Assembly: GCA_039621445.1 (NCBI GenBank)
Contig: CP154956.1
Span: 53,677,143-53,741,142 of the forward strand
DNA: 64,000 nt
Source: Euglena gracilis
Lineage: Eukaryota; Euglenida; Euglenophyceae; Euglenales
Direction: 5' to 3'
Under the pieces are notes generated by a model that ran no database searches, was not told the origin of the DNA, and worked only from the letters and a program-made list of their open reading frames with translations. Position numbers and translations under genes: made by a program. Below are positions 1 to 10,497 of the stretch, piece by piece. Position 1 is the stretch's first letter. Every line of letters begins with the position of its first letter.

Positions 1-11
1 TATCGGTTGGT

Positions 12-236
12 GTGCACCAGACGATGGATCAGAAGGCGACACCCTGCATTTGTACACAGATGGCGCCTTGCGATCACCTGTTCCACGAGGACTTCGGCTT
101 CCAAATTCACACTTGCCCGCCGAACATAATGAACCAACAAGTAGCTGAGGCCTGTGCCATTGAGTACGCCCTGCGGGTTGCCGCATCATTCCCTACCAAC
201 CGAATTCGGCTATATGGAGATAACATGGGAGCGCTA
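12..236 (+). pseudogene. Retroelement RNase H domain remnant
   Basis: Two plus-strand frames together resemble the RNase H domain of a retrotransposon polyprotein. The first gives the strand-1 motif HLYTDGALR (about 40-72), with the first catalytic Asp. After a frame change, about 130-236 gives AEACAIEYALRVA and then IRLYGDNMGAL, matching the family's catalytic Glu helix and second Asp strand. A stop follows at 237. The frame shift and the missing downstream part mark it as decayed. It could be the far end of the pol remnant at 1,763-2,490, but that lies on the other strand, so it is more likely a separate insertion. The motif reading is direct; family assignment is by resemblance only. Confidence 0.5.
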
Positions 237-239
237 TAG

Positions 240-1047
240 AACACTAGCCACGAATTTCAGGGCAGGCATTCGTGGCCAGCCACAAATTTTGGGGGGGGGG
301 CAGGGTTGACGTTTTTTTTGGTTTTTTAAAAAAAACGACAAAAAAACATGGTTTTTTTAAAAAAAAAGCAAAAAAAACATGTTTTTTTTTGAAAAAGCAA
401 AAATTGACCTTTTTCCTTGCAAAATCGTCGTTTTTCGAGGAAAATTTTTCGGGTGTGGTTCGGGTCACGGGGGGGGGGGTCACGGAGGAAACGGCCAAAC
501 TAGGAATCACCGAAAATGAATTTTTGGGGGGAAATCCTTTTTGGCTCCAAATTAGGATCCCCCAACCTAAAATTAGTATTTTGACACCAAATTAAGCATC
601 ACCATTCCAAATTTTGCCAAAATTTATGCCTCAAAATTAGGAATCTACCTGAATATTTTGTCAAATTAGGCATCACCGGCCAATTTTTTCAGGAAAAAAT
701 TGGCCGAAAAGGGTCTTAGGTCGGGTCGGGGGGCGGGTCACAGGGGGAATACCATGGGGAGCTGGTACACCCCTCCCCCCCCCTCTCCGAGGGCCTCGCC
801 ACGCCATTTACTCCCCTCCCCCTCCCCCTAGCCGGACCCCCTCGCCACGCCACCGGGGATTTTCGCGATTTTTTGAAGGAAATTTTTGTTGGAAACCATC
901 GTACACCCCTCCCCCCCCTGGTGGCCGACCCCCTCGCCTCGCCATTTACCCCCCCCCCCCTATTCGGACCCCCTCGCCACGGTGAAGGACGGAACCGGCG
1001 TCCGGGGACGCCGGGTTCAGGACAGAACCGGCGTCCGCCACCCTTTG
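240..1047. other. Non-coding, low-complexity stretch
   Basis: No gene is seen. The stretch holds A/T and G homopolymers (285-470), several loose copies of AAATTAGGNATCACC (500-690), and repeats of CCCCTCGCCACGCCATTTACCCC (about 765-975). A relative of the last repeat recurs near 16,460-16,520. Confidence 0.6.
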
Positions 1048-1105
1048 TTTAAAGCGGCGTTTTAGACACGCCGGGTTCAGGACAGAACCGGCGTTCACCC
1101 CCTTC
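1048..1105 (+). repeat. Left copy of an inverted repeat bracketing the pol remnant
   Basis: This contains CGCCGGGTTCAGGACAGAAC followed by CGGCGT. Its reverse complement recurs at about 2,973-3,024 with matching sequence on both sides of the core (TTAAA.CGGCGTTT on the outer side). A shorter direct copy lies at 1,004-1,045. The core is itself partly palindromic. Confidence 0.65.
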
Positions 1106-1144
1106 GGGCCAGGGAGCACTTAGAAATACGTTCACTAGCGTTCC

Positions 1145-1690
1145 CCTTTAGTCCCAGGGGGGAACAGCCAAAACGTCCCAAAGCAAATTCTAAAAAAAAA
1201 CCAGAGGATTCAAGCATAAAAATCTCTGAAACTCTAAAAAAGCCATGGTGGTTCCAGCCGTATTCCCCAACCATATTTCTGACAGAAAAAAACCCAGCAG
1301 GTCCAGCCAAAATTTCCCAACCGTGATAATAAACCCAGCGAGGTCCAACCACAGTTTCCCCTCCGTATGTCTGAAACAACCCAGGGGGTCCAGCCAACAT
1401 TTACCAGCCGCAATTCTGAAAAACGCACGGGGAGTTCCAGCCAGCATTTAACAACCGTATTTCTAAAAAACCCAGGGGGGTCCAGCCAACATTTCCCAAC
1501 CGTAATTCTAAGAAAAAACCCAGGGGTGGGCAGTCAACATTAAACCGAATTTTTGAAATAACCCAGGGCGGGTCCAGCCAAAATTTCCCTGCCGTATGTC
1601 TGAAAAAACCCAGGGGGGGGGTTCACCCAAAATTGCCAACCGTACTTCTGAAAAAATCCAGTGGGGTCCAGCCAAAATTTCTGTAATGTG
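1145..1690. repeat. Minisatellite, about 47-bp period
   Basis: There are about ten to eleven diverged tandem units of the form GGGGTCCAGCCAAAATTTCCCAACCGTATTTCTGAAAAAACCCA (shown as a consensus in two parts: GGGGTCCAGCCAAAATTTCC and CAACCGTATTTCTGAAAAAA). The GGTCCAGCCA anchor recurs near 1,299, 1,347, 1,389, 1,435, 1,479, 1,571 and 1,666. The overlapping open frames on both strands come from this repeat and are not genes. Confidence 0.8.
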
Positions 1691-1762
1691 TCCAAAATTG
1701 GTTTTTCAGCCCTTTGAGAGTTCAAAGCCTCAAAACGTTGTAAATGAAGGGCGTTCAATTTT

Positions 1763-2490
1763 TCAGCAATTTTTTGAATCCAACTCAGACATTCTTTTGA
1801 AAAAATCTGAAGCTTCCTCCGCTTCGCGGGGAATGGGAAGAGGAAAACCGGCCAATGGCATGTTTCGTCCAAAAACAATTTCATAGGGGGATAAGCCACT
1901 TGGCCCAAGGATGTCATGAAATTTCCTCCTCACCAATGGCAAAATTTCAACCCAATTTGTGTCCATCTCGTCGCAAACTTTCTGAAGCCATGTTTTAAAT
2001 TCCTTTCCTTGCACTTCCGCCCTACCGTTGGCTTGATGGTGATACGCTTGCGCCTTTGCGCTTCGTATCCTCATGCAACCGCACATCGTATTTTTTTTGT
2101 GGGAGCCACCAGTAAAATGTCGTCCAGGTAAATAAATACCTTGATGCCCATTTTTCTCTGCAGCTTTTGGAACGTTTTCATCACTGACATGAAAATTTGG
2201 GGCATTAAACCTTGCCCAAAGCAGCCTGCTTTAAATTACGAGATCTGCCACCCCCCTTAAAAATGGCCTTATGGCTGGACTAAACGGAATATGAAAATAG
2301 GCCTCCTTTAGGGCTATTTTCGCTGACCAGTTGCCTTTTTCCAAAACTGGAAAAACGTGCTGGATATGATCCAGCTTGAAAGGTGTCACTTGAGACTGCT
2401 TATTTATTTATCTGCAGTCGCTGATCATTCTCCACTTTGTTGCTCCCCCTTCTGATTTCGAAATTAGAAACCACGGGATTAAATGCTGGG
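1763..2490 (-). pseudogene. Broken retrotransposon pol: reverse transcriptase joined to integrase end
   Basis: Read on the minus strand, about 2,480-2,270 encodes the reverse transcriptase fingers and palm: GGATKWRMISDCR, a stop, INKQSQVTPFKLDHIQ and then KIALKEAYFHIPF. About 2,225-2,100 continues with LMPQIFMSVMKTFQKL and the catalytic box VFIYLDDILLVAPT. Immediately after it, in another frame (about 2,055-1,765), comes the C-terminal part of an integrase core: AQAYHHQANGRAEV, NWVEILPLV and GLSPYEIVFGR. The order RT then integrase fits Ty3/Gypsy-type elements, but the RNase H and most of the integrase core that should lie between are gone, so an internal deletion has fused the two. In-frame stops and frameshifts make it non-functional. 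Upstream minus-strand sequence (2,811-2,490) stays open and may be leading pol sequence. Confidence 0.75.
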
Positions 2491-2972
2491 TCCTCGAATC
2501 CGAAACGCGTTATATTGAACCAGTTTTATCTTAATCCAGCATATTTTTTGTGCCTGGTTCAGCTGCAAGTTGGCTCTTGGTTTTAGGTAGGTGGACAGTT
2601 TTGGGGGATTTACCCGGGGGGCTGAATTGCATTTTTGATTAGTTGACATGTTGCTGGGGGGGGGGGGGGGGCACTTTTTGTCCACCACTTCAGGCTTCTC
2701 TGAAGTCTGTGACGCAGGGGGGGCCCTGTAATCAGTGCAACTGTAGCAACCTGAATGCCTAGCAATCCTCCCCCCCACCTCAGAAACTGCAAAACGCTTG
2801 CTGTCAGTCATCCATGATATTTTGCACTCAGCAATTGTGCCTTTTATCCCCTTTCATCCAAGGAGGTTTTTGTTTCTGGGTCACATTGGCACACTTTTTT
2901 TTTTCCACAAAATACAGTCCCAAACCGGACGCCGGCTTTTAGGACAGAACCGGCGTCCGGAAAACCTGTGGG
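2491..2972. other. Possible upstream pol sequence and G/C-rich spacer
   Basis: A minus-strand open frame (2,811-2,479) runs into the reverse transcriptase remnant. It includes CYSCTDYRAPP and a Lys/Asn-rich stretch, but no zinc knuckle or protease motif that I can defend. Homopolymer G runs lie at about 2,655 and 2,717. Confidence 0.3.
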
Positions 2973-3024
2973 GGGGACGCCGGTTCTGTCCTGAACCCGG
3001 CGTCTCAAACGCCGGTTTAAGGCC
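2973..3024 (-). repeat. Right copy of the inverted repeat bracketing the pol remnant
   Basis: This is the reverse complement of the 1,048-1,105 copy, carrying GACGCCGGTTCTGTCCTGAA then CCCGGCGTC. A half copy precedes it at 2,926-2,962. Confidence 0.65.
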
Positions 3025-4589
3025 CAATGGGATCAGTACGGGGGGGGGGGAGGGGACAGCTCGGGGGGGGGGGGGGGGAAAGGTCCCCCCCGTAGGGCTG
3101 TTCAGGAATGTAAATTTCACCTGTCAAACGCCTTTGTCTGAAAAATTACTTGAATTATTTTGAAAAAAGGGCTGACAAGCGGTAAAGTTGTATAACGAAC
3201 GGACTGCTTAGGATTTACGCAAAGCGCCTTGGTTCTCGCGCTTGTAATCTTCCTGCCTTCAGGTGTTTCTCCCTTTTGGAATTAGGTTTTATCTTTCTTT
3301 TAACTTCAGATACCAGCTATTTGGAGGATGAGGAATGCAGCGATACAGGATTTTTTGAAGATTGAAGCAGGTGTGCCCATCTGAAGGTGTCCTTTGACGA
3401 ATGATTCCACTGGTCTTTTCTGGTGCATCTGGACCACTTTCAAAAATTTGGCATTTTCTCCAAAATCTGGTCCGCTGGGTGACAATTTTGAGTCCCACCC
3501 TCTCGTGTGGCATGTCTTCTGTTGTGCGTTCTGTTTTTATATCATTTTCTGAGCGTTCTGGGGTGGTTTTCTGTTTGTATTTTACAGTTTTGGAACTTTT
3601 GCTGCCATTTCACAGAGCACTGGCTGCAGCTCTGTGTCTTTGGCCTGGTGTTTTGGTGACATTTTGACCTTGCATTCTGTGTTTTCTTGCTTTCCCATTC
3701 GCCTTAAAACTGTAATTCTGTAAATTGAATTCTAATTCTGTCATTCTGTTGTCTTTCATTTGTCATCCTTTCACTCCCAGGTTGAAATGTGAAGAAAAAT
3801 AACATAAACCAAGAGAAGAAGAGAAATGAAATGAAGGTGTCAGGGTTCTGTGGTGGTCGCAAAACACCACAGGACCCTGTTGCTGTGAATTGCAACGTTC
3901 GCCTTCGCTTTGTTGCAATGTTCGCCTTTGCTTTGGTGCAGTTCTTTGTTGCCAAAAGGGCTTTTGAAAAGGGCTTTGTTGGGCAGTTTGGGGAACACTT
4001 TCAATGCCAATCAGTGGGGACCAGTTTTGGTGTCAAGGGTTTCTTTTCTTGGGGGGGGGGTCAAAAATTACACTCCATTTCTTTCAGTTCCTTGTGCAAA
4101 AGGTTTCCGGAAAGGGACCATCCAGGCATATTTTTTTTGAAGGCCTCAAAAGAGCGCACTTCTTGGGCAACAAACCATTCAGGGTGCAGAGCATTCTTGT
4201 CTCTTGTGACTCCCGCTGCTTTTCAGGGTGCAGAAGGTGAAATCATCAGCAGGCACACAAAAAAAAAGCTTGCTAGGATTTTCCCAAAGAGTTGGAAAAA
4301 GACCGTCTGGGGTTCGAAGGGTCGGCAAAAAGACCGTTCGGGAATAGCACCGTCCGGGGTAAAAACCGTCCGAGAAAAAGACGTTCCGCCTTTTCTGCCA
4401 TCCGGGGTTTCAACCCCTCCGGTACTGCCCCCTGTTCCTGTTTTACTGCCACGTTCGCTGACTCGTTGGCCACTTTTAACAACCCTTTTCATGGTGTAAC
4501 AGCAAGTAGTGTGCTATATGACTGACTTACCCCACGAACTTTTGTTGATTTCAACAGATATTGTGCCTATTGTGGTTTACGTCCACAAT
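3025..4589. other. No recognisable gene
   Basis: G runs lie at 3,040-3,080. A hairpin at 3,846-3,884 begins CAGGGT and ends ACCCTG, with stem CTGTGGTG/CACCACAG. Loose CCGTCCGGGG-type repeats lie at 4,300-4,410. The longest open frame (3,789-4,499) has no recognisable domain and is interrupted by low-complexity stretches, so I do not call it. Confidence 0.5.
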
Positions 4590-4675
4590 GAACGATTAAT
4601 CGCCACGGGCCGAAGGATTCAATTAATCGGCGATGACGAACGATTAATCGATTAATCGATTAATCGAAACAGCCC
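4590..4675. repeat. ATTAATCG tandem/palindromic repeat
   Basis: Consecutive copies of the self-complementary CGATTAATCG occur here, followed by AAACAGCCCCAGG. A second cluster lies at 8,515-8,590. Confidence 0.7.
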
Positions 4676-5417
4676 CAGGAATGGAATCGTCATTTTGACC
4701 ACTGCAATTTAGTCGTCATTTTAGGAAAGCGGGATCGTCACTGACAATCACCCCTGTCAAACGTGGGTTCCGTGTCAAACAAAAAAAATTGTGTCATACG
4801 TAACCGTACGTGTGGCACAGCGCAAGCCAACGTTGTGGTCCGCGGTGGTCCACGCCTTAAAAAATCACCCCTGACTGAAACCCAGCTTCGTTTTATCGGT
4901 GGACCTGGGGGGTCCACCCCCAGTATTCAATTTGGGCACAGTGGGATGGAGTTGCAGTTGGGGGGCAGGGGTGCCAAAGGAACCGTTTTTGCAGAGAACA
5001 GAGACAGCTTTGAAATCATATGTGGCGGATAATTAGATGGCAAGCAGGAGAGGTATTTGCAATTCAAACTGCATTTGGCCCTTCTCAAATCTCAACTTCG
5101 GTCCACAACTCCTTGACCAATAACCAAAGACCCTGGGTGCCAGGGCAATTGCAAATGGAAAGACTTCATTCACTTCCAGGGTTTGACAGCGTCCACAGCT
5201 GGGGCGTTGGTCTAATGACGGACAAAAAAATGCAACTTTCTGGCGGGTGCCCAAAAAAAGGGACTTCGGGGGGGGCAAATTTTTTTCTTTGGGGGCCCAA
5301 AAAAAGTGACATCTGGGGGGCCCCGTGACAAAGGCCCATGCAGGACTCATGAACAGGACACTCCGGCAAAAACGGGACTTGGTTTGGGGGGGGGGGCTGA
5401 AACGGGACTTTCTGGGT
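4676..5417. other. No recognisable gene
   Basis: Open frames here are short and carry no motif. The stretch GGGACTTCGGGGGGG / GGGACTTTCTGG (5,250-5,415) is locally repetitive. Confidence 0.5.
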
Positions 5418-5664
5418 TTACCATCCACCCCCCCACCATTATGTACCTCCCCTCGGGAGGCCGAAATTGGGTGGGAGGTACACCATGGGGGGGAGGTACA
5501 CAATGGGGGGGGGCAAGGTATTCAATGGGGGGGGCAAGGTATTCAATGGGGGGGATATGCCTGCAGATGGCCGGGCGAGGTGCATTCCTGTTGGGGCCAG
5601 GTGCATGCCCCCCCCCCCCCCATTATGTACCCCCCCAGAGGGTACATAATGGGGGGGGGTGGCT
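5418..5664. repeat. C-tract/G-tract tipped inverted-repeat element
   Basis: The left side reads CCCCCCACCATTATGTACC. The right side holds CCCCATTATGTACCCC and ends GGGTACATAATGGGGGGGGG. Between them, GAGGTACACAATGGGGG and GGCAAGGTATTCAATGGGG are tandemly repeated. The architecture is that of a small inverted-repeat element with repeated subterminal units. I found no clear target-site duplication. Confidence 0.5.
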
Positions 5665-5719
5665 GGTAAAGCAGGCCGAGGGGGATCCTAGTCGGGATTT
5701 AAACGGATTTTATATCAAT

Positions 5720-5804
5720 AACTGTGTTGCTAACCCAGCCTCTGTCCTGAGGCCTAGGTTGCTAATCCAGGCCTCAGGACAGAGGCTGGGTTAGCAACAC
5801 AGTT
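5720..5804. repeat. Perfect 36-bp inverted repeat, 13-nt loop
   Basis: The left arm is 5,720-5,755 (begins AACTGTGTTGCTAACCCAGC). The right arm is 5,769-5,804 and is its exact reverse complement. A third, direct copy of the right arm begins at 5,831 (AGGCCTCAGGACAGAGGCTG). The structure would form a strong hairpin and lies directly upstream of the recombinase-like pseudogene. Confidence 0.9.
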
Positions 5805-5849
5805 CTTTGAGGCCGTGTTACAACAGCACCAGGCCTCAGGACAGAGGCT

Positions 5850-6977
5850 GTGTTAGTTAATAGCGGCTATCCCACACTCCACCCTTGCACCTTTTGCAGC
5901 GCTTTGGAACAGGCCCAAAATCCAGCACGTCCACCCCCAGCAGACACCGTGTTGTTCAGCAACACGTTTGCCGAACAAACCGAACCGGGACTCCCAACGG
6001 GAACCGAAAAGAACCAAAATCTTTCCTTCCATGCGGCGATGGATTTTGCCAAAGTTTTGGCCCATCAAAAATGCGTTTTGTCCAATTTGGATGATTGGAT
6101 GACCGCCTTTGCGAAATGGACTTTGTCAGTGGGCTGCCTTTTTGATGATCCCACTCAAAGAGATGTTGCCTTGGCGCAACGAAAGGATCTGTGTGCCGCT
6201 GCTGGTGTTCTTGTTCGAGAGTGGAGTCCCCCAACACACTGAAGACCAACGTGAATGCGTTGGTCCTCACGTACAAGCAAACAGGTCCGGTGTCTGGCAT
6301 CGTCCCGAGTGCACAAATTCTGTTTCCGAATTTTTGTCGGTTTTTTGACGCAGCCTATGCCCGTGCTCGGACAACTTCGGCCACCAAAGAGGCAGTCGCA
6401 GTGCTGACGGACGAAGAAATGGTCACATGGCAAAACAAATTTTCAGTCATGCTACGAGTTGCAACGCATGAACTTGCTTCTCATCGCCTTCCAACTTGGC
6501 TTCCAGCCAGCCCGACTCCTTGATCGACCTCCGTGTCGGCAATTTTCAAGTACAGGCACAGGACAATGGAAGACCTGTGTTGCATGTGACCATTGGCACG
6601 ATGAAAAATTTACAGGCCAAACAAGAAACCGTGGGGAAACCAGCTCACACCCAAATGATTTTACCCCATGAGGATGCCAAATTGTGTGCGATCCAGGCCT
6701 ATCGTCGTCAGCTAGACTTGTTGGGATCTCTTGTGGAGCGCGAGGCCTTTTTTTCCGAGGTGTTTGTTTGAATACAAAGGCCATTCCAGCATCACCTGCA
6801 ACTTACTCAACGTGCCGGGGTGCTGTGACTTGGGTGAGAGCGGTGTTGGGGCGTCCAGTGACATTTAAAGATTGTGCCCGCAGGCCTGTCTTAACCAAAT
6901 TGGCAAATGCTTTGCCATTGCTGGACGCTGCCATATTCCATGAGGAATTTTTCTTTACAGGAAATTTTTATTTAGAG
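5850..6977 (+). pseudogene. Frameshifted tyrosine-recombinase-like ORF
   Basis: A protein-like sequence runs through three plus-strand frames. Segment 1 (5,850-6,242) includes VLAHQKCVLSNLDDWMTAF. Segment 2 (about 6,240-6,470) includes LVLTYKQTGPVSGI and LTDEEMVTWQNKFSVML. Segment 3 has LLLIAFQLGFQPARLL (about 6,471-6,520), then LIDLRVGNFQVQ and VTIGTMKNLQAKQE in another frame to 6,768. The last part (about 6,770-6,977) includes VTFKDCARRPVLTKLANALP. The order helix-Leu-rich/LLDLRV, a beta region with a Lys (GTMKN), then an RR-bearing helix resembles the catalytic core of tyrosine recombinases of Crypton or DIRS type. The first catalytic Arg and the terminal Tyr are not clearly present. At least three frameshifts make it a pseudogene. 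The alternative is an unrelated host gene remnant. Confidence 0.4.
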
Positions 6978-8342
6978 TGAAAAAAAGGACAGTTTCTCAC
7001 AAACAGGAAGTGAAACGGAAAACAAAATTTCAGGAAACCGATCTTCTGCCTGAGGGGGAGCAGCAGAACAAAACACAGTCGGAACTGACTTTTAGAGAGT
7101 CAGTGAGAATGTCTTCGGAAAAGATTTGCCAAAAGTGGCCCAAAATGGACATTTTCCCCCTTTGCAGATCTATAACAAAGAAAAAAGTCGGGGGGAAACA
7201 TGCCCCCCCTAACTATTCCCGTCCGGTGGCCCCCTTTTGGGTCCCTGGGAACAGTAAGGGCGGTACGCAGCTGAGTTCGGGCCCCAAACCCGGTGCCAAA
7301 CGGTAGACTGGGGGGGGGTAGTGGGTAGTCGGCCGACTAGGCCTAGTCGGTAGCTAGTCGGCGAGACGGAGTGGGGGGGGGGGTAGTGGGTATTCGGCCG
7401 ACTACCCACTCTAATGTACTAACGGGTCAAAACCGCCGACTTTTAAGCCCCCCCTGAATTTTTTTTGTCCAAATCACCCCAACACCAATCAAAACCTACC
7501 CAAATTGCTCCAAAACCCCCAAATCGGGGGTGAATTTGCAAAAACTTGAAATGGGGTGGATGCAAAGTCAGCCTTTCATGGGAACATGTAATCCCACATC
7601 TTGACCCACATCTTGATGGTTGTCGTCTCGTTGTTCCCGTTTCGCTTGGTTTGGTTGCCTCTGTTCACAAAAGAAGGTATAACAGAGATGAATTGAGCAA
7701 ACGACGACACCCCCCCCCCCCCCGGGGGTGGGCCGCCAAAAAACTCCGAAAATAATTTACCCACACCCCTGGGGGATCGGCCGGTGTTTAAGCAATTGCC
7801 TGCTCTGGATTGCATCGTGACCAAGGACAAAAAGTTTTTTTCCTGCAGAAGCCAACACGTGGTTGGAGGGGACCCTTGTTCCAGATAGGAAATTATTCGC
7901 CTTTTCATTCTTGACTTCAAAGGGTTTGTTACTGATGACTTGCTGAATTAGCGAATTTTTTCCTTTGGATCCCAAAGTGGCCGACCCCCCCGGGGGTGAG
8001 TGACTGACTGGCTTCCCAAAAAAGAAAGTGACTGGTTCTTCGAAAAGAGCAGTGACCTCCCCTCCCCCCTCCGGGGGGTCGGGAAAAAAAATTGTATGGT
8101 CCACACGGTTAACTTCTTGACGGCGTTAACTTCTTGAGGCTGTGGGTGTGGTTCCGAGGACCATTGACCGTTACCATGTGCTGCGCCAACCAAAGTGAAG
8201 GTGGACGCGGCAGAAGCATCAGCCAAGGTATCTCAATTACTAGGCGGGTTTTTTCTTGGCGACTCCTTATGCCCTTGGCGGCAATAAACCCGGTCGGGAT
8301 AACATGGCGCGAACTTTTCTGCGACTTCTTATTCTAACCCCC
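6978..8342. other. No recognisable gene; local palindromes
   Basis: A palindromic block at 7,305-7,412 has GGTAGTGGGTAGTCGGCCGA on one side and GTCGGCCGACTACCCACT-like sequence on the other. C runs occur at 7,708-7,725. Repeated CCCCCGGGGGTG..GTCGG blocks flank about 300 bp at 7,740-8,080. No coding motif was seen. Confidence 0.45.
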
Positions 8343-8414
8343 GGTACATAGTGGGAATTGAACCCACAACCTCACGCTTATGAAGCACGCGCTCTACCAC
8401 TGAGCTACATGTAT
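8343..8414 (-). tRNA. tRNA-Met (CAT), 72 nt, intronless
   Basis: The minus strand folds as a full cloverleaf. The acceptor strand is ATACATG, followed by T8-A9, a D arm GCTC/GAGC with loop AGTGGTA, and an anticodon arm CGTGC-TTCATAA-GCGTG with anticodon CAT. A 5-nt variable loop is followed by T arm GTGGG-TTCAATT-CCCAC, acceptor strand TATGTAC and a C discriminator. The A-box-like TAGCTCAGTGG and B-box-like GGTTCAATTCC are intact. Position 1 (A) faces C72, a mismatch, and G7-U66 is a wobble. CCA is not encoded. The mismatch and AT-rich acceptor leave open an organelle-derived or tRNA-derived repeat copy. No oligo-T terminator is seen directly after the 3' end. Confidence 0.8.
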
Positions 8415-8514
8415 TGTTATGTGATGGGAACATTTTTCACTGTAACTCTGTTTTGAACATTGGGGTGTGCATGGCATGGTGAGATGCTGTCCTGTTTCTG
8501 TGGACTGATTAATC

Positions 8515-8590
8515 TCCCCCCCACCGAACGATTCGATTAATCGGCAGCCGCAAACGATTGATCGATTAATTAGATTGATCGATTAATCAA
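8515..8590. repeat. Second ATTAATCG-type repeat cluster
   Basis: CGATTAATCGG and GATCGATTAATTAGATTGATC-like copies occur here, related to the cluster at 4,590-4,675. The two clusters bracket about 3.9 kb that includes the recombinase-like pseudogene. Confidence 0.6.
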
Positions 8591-8802
8591 ATCTACCCTA
8601 CCCAAACAAAATTAAAAGTATTATGCCACAATATTCATGGTTTTTATTCACCCCCCATTCTTTTGTGGCGGGTGTTGCCTCTCCCCCCAATTGTCTCACC
8701 CGGTTTCAGCCCAAACCCCTGGCTCTGCCCCTGTCGTTCAGCTGACTGCAGCTGGAGGAGATCAGGCGGTAACTTTTGGGGTCCCGGACCTCCCCCCCCC
8801 CC

Positions 8803-9143
8803 CGGTGAAGTTCACTGTTTGAAAGTTCACCGGGGGTCCTGGACCCCCTAGTGGCTAGTGGTGAACTTCACCGGTGAAGTTCACCACAAGAGCACTTTTT
8901 TGGCCAAAAATGGTCGAAAATGACGTTTTGGGCAAGTTTTCGGAAAATTCGATAGAATTCCATGAACCATCAACCTCAAAATGACCTTTTGAGAGGAAAG
9001 GAGCAAAATTTCACCCATCAAAATATCACCCCCAACCATCAAAACGGTGAACTTCACTGGTGAATTTCACCGGTGAACTTCACCACCGAAAGTACCCCCT
9101 CCCCCCCCCCCCCGGTGAACGGTCACCGGTGAAGTTCCTGCGG
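8803..9143. repeat. Palindromic GGTGAAGTTCACC element
   Basis: Clusters of GTGAACTTCACCGGTGAAGT lie at 8,803-8,888 and 9,045-9,143 around a core of about 150 bp. Both clusters also carry C-tracts next to CCGGTGAA. No target-site duplication was identified. Confidence 0.6.
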
Positions 9144-10263
9144 CCGGAGTTGCTACGGAACACGTCTCTCTGTCTACTGTGCGATTCCTAGGGCTTGTCA
9201 TCTTGCCCCATGCACAAATCAGTTGTGTTTTTGGCCGGCCTGGTACGCCACTCGTCCCCTGTGTTTTCTTCTTTTGTCTTTCAACTGTAATTGATGTTTT
9301 TACTTTTCTTGTTTTTCTGGTGATGCTTTGCGACCACGACTCCGGTCCCATTGCCCTTTCCCCCCAAGGATCTTTGTCCTCTCCTCACCTTTGTCACCAT
9401 ACATTCATAGAGATTGGAACCTCATTTTCGCCCTCTCTACCACGTGTGAGTGTCGTTAGGCTCCTCCGTCTTTCGAATGGTCATAGACTTCCTTTCTAGC
9501 ATCCCGCAGACACCCCTGTTTTTCATCCTCTCGTTGCTTGCTCGTTGACTGCGATGGAAATTTCTTTTCTCTTGATGGACATCTCCTTGCCGCGATGTGG
9601 TGTGGTGTGTCAAGTGTGCCGGGGCCTTAGGTGTGCCCCACGGAGGTTGCCCCGGCGTTCGCACTGGATCCTGCCTACCGTGGGCACTGCGCTTCTGCAG
9701 GGCAATGCAAACCCAAGCCCAAACCTCGAACTCGACTGGTCCGGTTGAATTCGCAATTTGAAAGGGGGGTGCCGCGGGACCCCCCCCCTTGTGCTTGGGC
9801 TCCAAGGGGAGCAGCTCCCCCCCTTATTGCTCCGGCAGTTCCTGCCAAGGGGATGGAGTTTTGCTGTCCAACCTTTTTTGCAAACATGCCAGTTATTTTC
9901 TGGAAGCCTTTGGGTGGTGGAATGGCGGGGGCAAAAGTCAATTGTTAATCATTCCAAACAGTTTGTGTTGCAGAGTTTTTTGAAACAAAATATTTTTCAA
10001 CCCCCGTCAATGTGCTTTTATCCATAATTCAAGGGGATTTGGCAATAATCCTCTTGACGGACAGCGTTGGCGTTGAGTTATGATGGCTTATTGTCATTAT
10101 TGCAGTTTTTTTGATGGCTGCATTGTGAACATTATGGAAGAGCAACGTTTTCTTCCTTCAACAGGCAGTCATGCTCATTGCAATTTACATTTGGTTGTGA
10201 TTGCCATCGCTGCCTTTGTTGGAGGATTGGCTTTTTGGTGTGTCTTTTTAACAACATCCTTCA
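9144..10263. other. No recognisable gene
   Basis: Open frames lack motifs. A segment at about 9,735-9,815 (CTGGTCCGGTTGAATTCGCA ... GGGGGTGCCGCGGGACCCCC) is related in inverted or permuted form to 16,085-16,230, so it is a dispersed repeat. Confidence 0.45.
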
Positions 10264-10276
10264 CAAAGGCACGTGC

Positions 10277-10497
10277 CCCCCCTCCCCCCCAAATAACCTG
10301 GCAGGGTGCCAGGTTATTGGAACCAACTTTTGGCCCTGTCCCCCCGCCAGGTTATTTGGGCCACCTTTTCAGTACCGTAAAGGCATTTTGCCTACCCCAC
10401 CAAGTTACTGGAACCATCTTTTTTGCCCCTCCCCCCGCCAAGTTATTCGGCCCCCGCCAGGAGTTGGGACCCCACCAGGTTATTTGGGGGGGGGGGT
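10277..10497. repeat. CCAGGTTATTTGG inverted-repeat element
   Basis: The left end is CCCCCCAAATAACCTGG and the right end CCAGGTTATTTGGGGGG, with three or four further diverged copies of CCAGGTTATTNGG between them. The ends run into C and G tracts. No clear target-site duplication was found. Confidence 0.6.

Noticed and set aside
3789-4499. 236-codon open frame
   Set aside because: No domain, a low-complexity start and repeat-like CCGTCCGG sequence near its end; no supporting splice or codon signal.
4590-8590. A single transposon bounded by the two ATTAATCG clusters and carrying the recombinase-like ORF
   Set aside because: The clusters are themselves palindromic, and no matching ends or target-site duplication could be found.
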